From NCBI GenBank assembly GCA_944472155.2, contig OX235277.1:27104804-27168803 (forward strand): DNA of 64,000 nt, read 5' to 3'. A program made the position numbers and the translations under genes. This DNA is from Trichobilharzia szidati. Taxonomy: Eukaryota > Platyhelminthes > Trematoda > Strigeidida > Schistosomatidae. Below the pieces are notes generated by a model. The model made no database searches. It was given only the letters and a program-made list of their open reading frames with translations, and was not told the origin of the DNA. Numbering within the stretch: position 1 is the stretch's first letter; each line of letters opens with the position of its first letter. Positions 57,598-64,000 of this stretch are shown one piece after another.

Positions 57598-57984
57598 GTG
57601 TTGTAGTTTTGTGGTTTTCCGGCCTACAGTTAAATAGACGAATGACTTTGTGATCTTCTATTTTTATAGTAGTTGTTAACGCGACCTACTGATGGCTGTT
57701 TAAATGAAAGGAGGCTGGAAAATATATTTCGACAAATAACAACAAGATAAGAGAAGCAGTAATTCAAGTGATGATCAGAGTAGAGCATTAAAATACTTGT
57801 GTAAGAATTCTTTCATTTCGTTTGTTGGGGATTATATTTTACAATGAGAAGTTTTATTGTTTAACAAGACATTTCAACGTATGCAAAAACAGCAAGTTTT
57901 AGTATCTGGCTTTAAGAAAGAAGGAAAAAGATTTCGAATTATCAGGTATTCTAAATTGACTTTTCAGTGAGATCATACAAAACT

Positions 57985-58124
57985 CTAAATTTTTACAAAA
58001 TCTAAACGGAAGTGGGTTTCGTAAAGGTGGGGATATTTCAGATGTTCGCCTACAATAGATTCTAGCTTGAACATATCAAGATGTTTCTTTGAATAATTCA
58101 TTTCACAGTCATTAGTAGATTCCT
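57985..58124 (-). CDS. PH-domain protein, last exon with stop
   Basis: Acceptor ttactatag. Read in the phase left by the previous exon it gives EESTNDCEMNYSKKHLDMFK, then a tail ending FRLDFVKI and TAG. The tail has no recognised domain. The match of phase across both introns and the terminal stop support it as the 3' coding end, but the acceptor is only moderate and no transcript was seen. Confidence 0.5.
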
Positions 58125-58377
58125 CTATAGTAAGTAATAATTCCATAGCTAATACGATGATTACATGAGTAAGGCCATACATAGCAAAGAAAACGAATAG
58201 TTGGAAAGAAAAGTTTTATGGTACATAATTTACAAAAAATAATTCATTTTCACGACATTTTTTGAGTTGTGGGAATCTTTTCATGACAAAATGTTGAACT
58301 ACTGAATTCTTAGTAAGTAGAACAAGAATTTATATAATAAAATAAACACGGTTGTTATCCTGTTGATGGTCATTTAC

Positions 58378-58509
58378 CACCCATCCACCAGTTTCCATTA
58401 TATACCATATGTCTTTGTATGCGAACTAACCACTCGTGAACATCTGAACCTTGAAAATGTGCAATCTGTTTACGATTATCCTCAGTCAAATATTGCAGGA
58501 TAAGTTGAT
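58378..58509 (-). CDS. PH-domain protein, penultimate exon (C-terminal half of PH domain)
   Basis: Acceptor gctgttacag; the two first bases complete the codon left open by the previous exon. It encodes QLILQYLTEDNRKQIAHFQG and DVHEWLVRIQRHM, the last PH strands and C-terminal helix with the near-invariant Trp. I chose donor GGTG followed by GTAAAT because only it keeps phase with the next exon. Alternative GT sites lie within 15 bp. Confidence 0.65.
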
Positions 58510-59450
58510 CTGTAACAGCAAATAAAATTATATAATTCTATATTAAGTTGTTTGTTGGATATATAAAGCACAGTGAGACAGCATCGTCTATTGCTCTACG
58601 TTTTGTAGAAATCTATCAGTGTTCATAATCATGTCATCAATTGTAACTACACAACTTCGAAACTTGCTTTTTATATTTCTTTTCTGATTCATACGGATAA
58701 TAGTATTTTCCAGATGTCCCGGATGGGTTTGGAGTTATTCCCAATGCACGTGTTGTCAGTTTATCCGGTTAACAAAGCTTCACCTATTGATCCCTGCCTC
58801 CAGTCCTTTCATATTAGATTTCAATACTGTCGTCTTATACCATTTTACTGTAGGGTTGTGTGTAACTGCATAAAAGGTTATAGATGGGCTTTTTTATGTT
58901 AATTCTTTCATTTATTATGGTGAACAAATCTAGATTTCTCTAGGTTTTTGTGCTCCCCTAAGATAAGTAACCCCGACCTTCTAGTATGACCTCACAATCA
59001 TTACAGCGTATTCGATAAACTAGACCATTTTGTTTACTGGGCTGCTGAGGTTATTTTAGCCGACATAATTTGTTTCTAAGTGAATCGGAGGGTCTGAAAG
59101 TCGTTTTTATTCCTGACATGGTAAAAATTCTAAGTGTGGTTTCAGATGATACCCCTTAATATTCAAGATCTACTGATTTTTTAAATTCATTATTCTTGGT
59201 GTTATCACCTTTCTGTACATGTCTCGCATTCATCTTGTCCTTATTATTATTTCTAGTTTTATTCTTGCAGTTTCTTACATAACTTTGATTCAGAGTTACT
59301 AAAGGTAACGGTCGAAGCGTACTTTTGGCTAATCACAAGAATCACCAACTATGTGTACAAAAACTACAGACTTTGAACGTTGGCTGTCTGGAGTAACTGT
59401 TCTACTACATCTTGAGTTTGTTTCACGTACTCACTTACGTGTCCACCTTT
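58510..59450. other. Intron of the PH-domain gene, left half
   Basis: AT-rich non-coding sequence. A few bases (58985-59040 region) resemble a Penelope C-terminal segment on the minus strand, but too weakly to call. Confidence 0.3.
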
Positions 59451-59454
59451 CCTC

Positions 59455-59800
59455 CATACTGAAGATCAGATGAACAGAAAGCAGTAGAGATAAAGAAATC
59501 TAACGAACAGACAAAGAACCTTTCACCTAACAAATATACAAGAACAAAAATGGAGGTGGACCAGAGACATACTAAGGAAACCGCTGAGTGACATTACGTG
59601 CCAGGCAGTCGAACGGGTGGAACCCCAATGGGAAATGTCAAAATCGGCCTCCGAGAATGATGGATAAGATCGTATAAGGGGGGAAATGAAAGCTTATGGG
59701 CAATTGTAGAGTCAGCTGATAGGGACTGCAGAGAACAAAGCGCAATGTAGACGTACTGTTGAAGCCCTATTTTCCGCTAAGAACCAAAGGGGAATAGTCA
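59455..59800 (+). mobile_element. RTE-like LINE (family A), diverged 3' end
   Basis: The order tgaagatcagatgaacag, KWRWTRDILRKPLSDIT-like coding, then the final block (tgttgaagccctattttccg, ctaagaaccaaagg) matches 33930-34260 with many changes. It lies in the intron of the PH-domain gene, antisense to it. Confidence 0.6.
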
Positions 59801-59999
59801 TATTATGATGACACCTGACGTTGTTCAGCTTGTAATAAATTATATTATAATTCACTGTCTAAATGATATTTCGTTTCCTAATTCAAACAAAATTGACAAA
59901 TAAATACAGAGAGGGAAAGTAACCAGTTAGTTATTCGAAGACAGCAGTTACAGAAATGGCCGCTATACAAGTGCATATTGGCTGAGTTCTTCCTTTAAT

Positions 60000-60480
60000 T
60001 TTTCAGACTGTCGAATGGTTGATGCAGAGTGAGCATAAATGTTTCTCATCACTAGTAAATGATAATTCTGATTGATATTCATATGAACTGTGATCAGGAT
60101 TTGACCGAAGAGTTGCAAAATAATTGAGCGTCGAGTGAGAAGTAGACATTTGTAAAAAATTATATTTGTAAAATTTCAGCGAAATTGAAATGATTAATTC
60201 CAACGTTTCGTTCGGCAATCTGGTCCCAACTTCTTTTTCAGGGAAATTAATCGAAATTAATATAACAGAGGTTTATATATAAGAGGAACATCTCTTTTGG
60301 TTTTTCGAAACTTTATCCAATCATGAGTCATTAAACAGGTATCAACAGGTATAATAAACCAAACTGTGATCAGAATTTGACCTCAGACTTTCAAAATTAG
60401 TCTACTTTTGTTAAAATATATATGTATATGCAGTAAACAATAGTGTGTATGGGTGAACAGTCATAAAAAATTTGTTGTTC
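60000..60480 (-). mobile_element. Hammerhead-bearing repeat (retrozyme-like family), minus copy
   Basis: The minus strand carries the motif at 60240-60198 (CTGAAAAAGAAGTTGGGACC, CCGAACGAAACGTTGG) and a degenerate start of the small ORF (MSTSHSTLNYF) at 60148. It is the inverted partner of 60690-60935. Confidence 0.6.
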
Positions 60481-60689
60481 TCATCATAAGAGGACGTAGA
60501 CAATCGAGAATTTGACCAAGTGTGACTAGTTGTTGATACATATCCAATTGTATTTATTAGTCAGGATTTGCCATGCATCAGCTAACATCACACCTTCACG
60601 TCTGTTCAAACTGTTGGGATTCACCCATATATGTAGACCTTCTGCAGTCAGTTATTCTTTATATGAACCAAAACCTTTTTGTAGAGATT

Positions 60690-60935
60690 TTGAAAGTCTG
60701 AGTTCAAATTTTGATCACAGTTCATACAATTTTGGTTTATTATACCTGCTGATACCTGTTTCATGACTCATGATCGGACAAAGTTTCAAAAAACCAAGAG
60801 ATGTTCCTTTTATGTATAAACCTCTGTTATGTTAATTTCGATTAGTTTCCCTGAAGAAGTTCGGACCAGATTGCCGAACGAAACGTTGAAATTAAACATT
60901 TCGATTTCGCTGAGATTTGACAAATACAATTTTAA
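60690..60935 (+). mobile_element. Hammerhead-bearing repeat (retrozyme-like family), plus copy
   Basis: At 60851-60888 CTGAAGA, extra A, GTTCGG/CCGAAC stem, GAAACGTT: the same core as 11664-11704. Upstream sequence (acctctgttatgttaatttc) matches the arm at 60240-60480 in opposite orientation. Confidence 0.6.
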
Positions 60936-61072
60936 AGAAGTAAAACATAACTAAATAAAAATGATAGATGCTGGTGAAATCAATAACCTCTGCAGAAGGA
61001 AAGATGATTTAATTCCTCCTGATTTGGTTAGACTGTACACACTAAAAGAATATATATATATATATTAATTAC

Positions 61073-61613
61073 CTGAAGCATACGGAGGAATGTTAATATA
61101 GGATATTTTTGTATTATATATAGGATCTTTAATCACATTGAAATAACCATTAGAATTTTTTTGTGCAATCAATAATAAATCAGGAAATAGTAACAGTTCA
61201 ACTTTTTTCCATCCACACGTGTCTAAAAGATTTAACCAACCATGATGTTCTAAATATCCAGTTGATTGATTTGAATAATAATATTGATTAATTCCTGGAA
61301 ATGTTGTTGTCGCTGTCATCATCATTGTCATTAACATCTGTTGCTGTTGTTGCGGATGATGATGATGTTGGTGAAGGAGATGGTGATGATGATGGTGAGG
61401 AGTAGGATATCCTGATTGTTCTCCTGTATTGACATTATAAAGGTTTGTATTACCAGGTAGATTTTCATTTTGTGGAAGAAAATGTTGAATCTGATGAAAT
61501 TCTGATTTATCCATAGTGTCAGTGTGTTGATTGTGTTGTAAGAAACATTTGGGATCAGTTAAATGCTCACGGTTTTGAATTGACTGTCCAACACTTTTGT
61601 GTTCATTTTGTGC
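61073..61613 (-). CDS. PH-domain protein (RhoGEF-like), antepenultimate exon
   Basis: Acceptor cattgttacag, donor TTCAG followed by GTAATT (phase 1). The first 110 or so residues are a hydrophilic linker with His runs and a Gln run. The rest is the N-terminal half of a PH domain: GWLNLLDTCGWKKVELLLF, PDLLLIAQ, then YFNVIKDPIYNTKISYINI. That beta-strand pattern is typical of the PH domain that follows a Dbl-homology domain. No DH domain is visible, since earlier exons lie outside the window, so RhoGEF is an inference. Other PH proteins are possible. Confidence 0.65.
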
Positions 61614-61839
61614 CTGTAACAATGATGCAAGGAATAAAGTTATGTATATATATATATACATATATTTCAAACGCTAAATGAATGCTCTGCATATTGAATT
61701 AAAAAAGTAATGATATGACTTGACAGTTCAGCATTTTGTGAATAACTAACGTTAAAAACAATTATATATGTCCAAACCAAGTTCACTTTTAACGGTTTGA
61801 AAAAATTTGGGCATTGGGTATATGATATTCTTACGAGTT

Positions 61840-62080
61840 GATCACGAACTGATATCAGTTAGAGAACCATCGAAAACCAGGGAGTACTGGACAGCTGCTG
61901 TTTCATCCTAGTTTGGGAATCATCGGCAGTACGCAACTACTGCCAGGGTTAGAACCCAGGACCTTCCGGCTACAAGGCAAGCTCGTATACCATTCAGCCA
62001 CTGGGACCCGATTCAACGGCTCATGAATTCTAACTTCTACCAATTCGTGATTTAGTGCGACCCCAACCATTGTCGTTGGT
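61840..62080 (-). repeat. H1 SINE with hammerhead-like core, minus copy
   Basis: Minus strand: tRNA-like head (B-box near 61950), core at 61933-61881 with GTACTG, CCGATGA, ATTCCCAAACTAGGAT, GAAACAGCAGCTGTC, CAGTAC. Stem I is a perfect 6 bp and stem III is palindromic, but U4 is C and stem II is weakened. Confidence 0.65.
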
Positions 62081-62299
62081 GGGACATCCATCCACACACG
62101 TGACAACTAATTGGACCTCACTGGTCACGACTTCTCACTAGAACTCCAGGAGACTCCATACTGTAGCAAGTCGCTAGCGAGCATCAGATTAATTTTCTAA
62201 AGTTTGATTTGTAAGGGTTTGTTATGTTTTCAGTCCGTGATCAACTCGTAAAAACATAACAAACCCTTACAAACCAAACTTTAGAAAATATATGATATT

Positions 62300-62790
62300 C
62301 ATTATAATAAAGGTTTTTGTATTTCCCAATGAATGAAAAACAAAACGATATTGTTTTACTGATCTTTCGCTATTTAATGCTAATAGCTTTATCAAAGTAT
62401 TATTAAACCGGAATTTACAAAATCTCAGCATATATATAACAAACAGTTAGGGGGTGAGAAAATAGACTTAGGGCAGACAACGGGACAGACGAACGATGAT
62501 CAAGTTGGTAAACTTTATTTTGATATCATAACAGACGTACTATTACCTTTGTTATTTGGTTTAGTGATCTTCATTGCTATTTTTACTTTCAATATGTCCC
62601 TTTAACTTGACCTAAGTCTATTTTCTCATCCCCTAACTGTTTGTTATATATATGCTGAGTGGATTTTGTAAATTCCGGTTTAATAATACTTTGATAAAGC
62701 TATTAGCATTAAATAGCGAAACGTCAGTAAAAACAATATCGTTTTGTTTTTCATTCATTGGGAAATACAAAATCCTTTATTATAATTAAA
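62300..62790. repeat. Long inverted repeat with hammerhead-like cores in both arms
   Basis: Arms at about 62302-62475 and 62603-62785 are inverted complements of roughly 175 bp around a 130-bp loop. Each arm has TTGATAA, an extra A, stem II GCTATT/AATAGC and GAAA (minus 62398-62357; plus 62689-62726). In the right arm ACGTC follows. At core positions 3 and 8 the pair is U and A instead of C and G. Confidence 0.65.
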
Positions 62791-62805
62791 AACAATTAGT
62801 CCCCT

Positions 62806-63131
62806 TGTGGTGAGAGCTGCCTTCAAGACTTTAAAATTGTAGACAACAATCGACGTCTATGTTTACGTCCCGAATAGGAGTCATGAGAACAAAACAAGAA
62901 GAAAGCCCAACCATGAGGAACTCAACAACCAATCACAGCATGTGCAAATGCTATTCGCAGATATATGGCTTAGCTTTCTAAGAAACGGTCACAAAGAGAT
63001 GATAGAATAATCTTCAGCAAGAAAACAACCAATCAGAAGACGTTACTTCTCTGCTAACAGTAACGAATAATAATGTACATAAAAATCTCAATAAACGATC
63101 TGTTGCCTGGCTCTTGTCTTCTGTCGTTACA
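62806..63131 (+). repeat. Solo LTR (326 bp), second copy
   Basis: Begins TGTGGTGAGAGCTGC, ends CTGTCGTTACA, with the same internal CCAAT-type cluster and AATAAACGATC string as 48126-48415. Flanks ccct and ccca are a near-match target duplication. Confidence 0.6.
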
Positions 63132-63389
63132 CCCATAATAAATTTCGATAGCATTATTAGAAGGCGAAGACTATATGAAAAAATCATGTTATGAATTTGC
63201 ACTGTGGGCGTGTCGAATAATCCGATCACACACTTTTATTTGTCAAATCAATTAAAATGAGCAAAGTGACTAGGGATTTAAGAAATTTCAAGGATGATAA
63301 TTAACACTACTTTCGGTAATACAGTCATATAAGGACTAACAAGGTAGATTAGGAGTACTAATAAATTAAGAACACAATATTCAGCGAAG

Positions 63390-64000
63390 AGACTCTTTTC
63401 AACGACGAATTTATTATCAAGCTGTACATTCGTATACGTATATACGGTTTTTAAGAAATTATATCCGGTGAGGGAATTAGATCAAAAGTGTGAACACATG
63501 AAATAATAATAGTAGTATGAAATGCAATTAAAATATTTGTGATTATAATCATGGTTAAATGTCAAGTAGCAAAACAGTTGATGTCATGCAGAGAACAATT
63601 CGTATGATGTATAGATGTTGGAAAGGGGTTTATAATAATAGGGTTCGTAGACCAATATAGAAGTCTGTAACGAAGAAAACGTGGCAAGTTAGCATGCATT
63701 CGGCAGATGATCTTAAAATCATGGTCAGTGTCGGCAGAGTGACAGAAGTCGATCAGGTGTTCTAGAATAGAGCTTCGCACTTACTTCCTTTCTCCCCTGT
63801 AAAACCATGCTGGAATATGTTCTCGTATCCATGTGGAAAGCATCCTCTGGCTACGGCCAATACACCTTGTTCCACAAGAGGAGTGTGTGAACTGATAGAT
63901 GCATATGGAGGCGGCCGGACGGGGAAGCTTATCTTCTACAGAGATGGAGAACAACTTGAAGCTGGTGAACGTCATTTGTGATTTTGCTGCGAAGAATGTC
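63390..64000 (-). mobile_element. Penelope-like element, endonuclease end with hammerhead-like 3' motif
   Basis: The minus strand encodes SICIYQFTHSSCGTRCIGR followed by SQRMLSTWIREH, the GIY-YIG-type start, then ILEHLIDFCHSADTDHDFKI. Downstream at 63435-63393 TTGATAA, a short stem with TTCGTCG, GAAA and AGAGTC form a hammerhead-like core with the same U3/A8 substitution pair as 62300-62790. It continues off the window. Confidence 0.65.

Noticed and set aside
1..64000. CRISPR arrays, bacterial operons or an undescribed defence system
   Set aside because: No regularly spaced repeats, no Shine-Dalgarno-led gene strings; the window is eukaryotic with spliced genes and retroelements.

Overview
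The window looks like a piece of a digenean (schistosome-type) fluke genome. It is AT-rich, with short well-spliced exons in introns of up to 6 kb, and the rest is a dense mosaic of retroelements: RTE-like and CR1-like LINEs, Penelope-like elements (PLEs), a CsRn1-type Ty3/gypsy LTR element, and tRNA-derived SINEs, some with hammerhead-ribozyme cores like the schistosome Sm-alpha repeat. The species cannot be named from the sequence alone.

Left part (1-27062). One gene on the minus strand fills it. I reconstruct 11 coding exons from 27062 down to 339. All join in frame with GT..AG introns and give the first 960 codons of an orthologue of HEATR6, a HEAT-repeat protein with a DUF4042 region. 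The C-terminal part lies beyond coordinate 1. The introns are packed with repeats, and nearly all LINE fragments are antisense to the gene.

Middle (27.1-57.9 kb). I find no convincing host gene. The block holds Penelope remnants, at least four dated tRNA-SINE insertions with target-site duplications, RTE and CR1 fragments, a solo LTR inside a CR1 reverse transcriptase, and a 2 kb Penelope element with RT (YVDD) and a GIY-YIG-like domain. Directly after the latter sits a repeat carrying degenerate telomere-like CCCTAA units. The youngest insertion is a complete 3331-bp LTR retrotransposon at 41177-44507 (minus). It has two 352-bp LTRs differing at one base, a perfect 4-bp target duplication, gag, protease and RT, but no RNase H or integrase: the RT is fused in frame to what looks like the Pol C-terminal tail.

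Right part (57.9-64 kb). The last three exons of a second minus-strand gene (61613 to 57985) encode a His/Gln-rich linker and a PH domain, most like the PH half of a RhoGEF. Its upstream exons are outside the window. Penelope fragments, inverted hammerhead-bearing repeats and a second solo LTR surround it.

Most notable is the recurrence of hammerhead-like cores with a very short palindromic stem III (ACGU, ACCUAGGU, ACAGCUGU) in several unrelated repeat families. This includes a 798-bp retrozyme-like unit (10867-11760) bounded by 96-bp direct repeats that each carry the core and enclosing a 125-codon ORF. Several repeats also form long inverted pairs.
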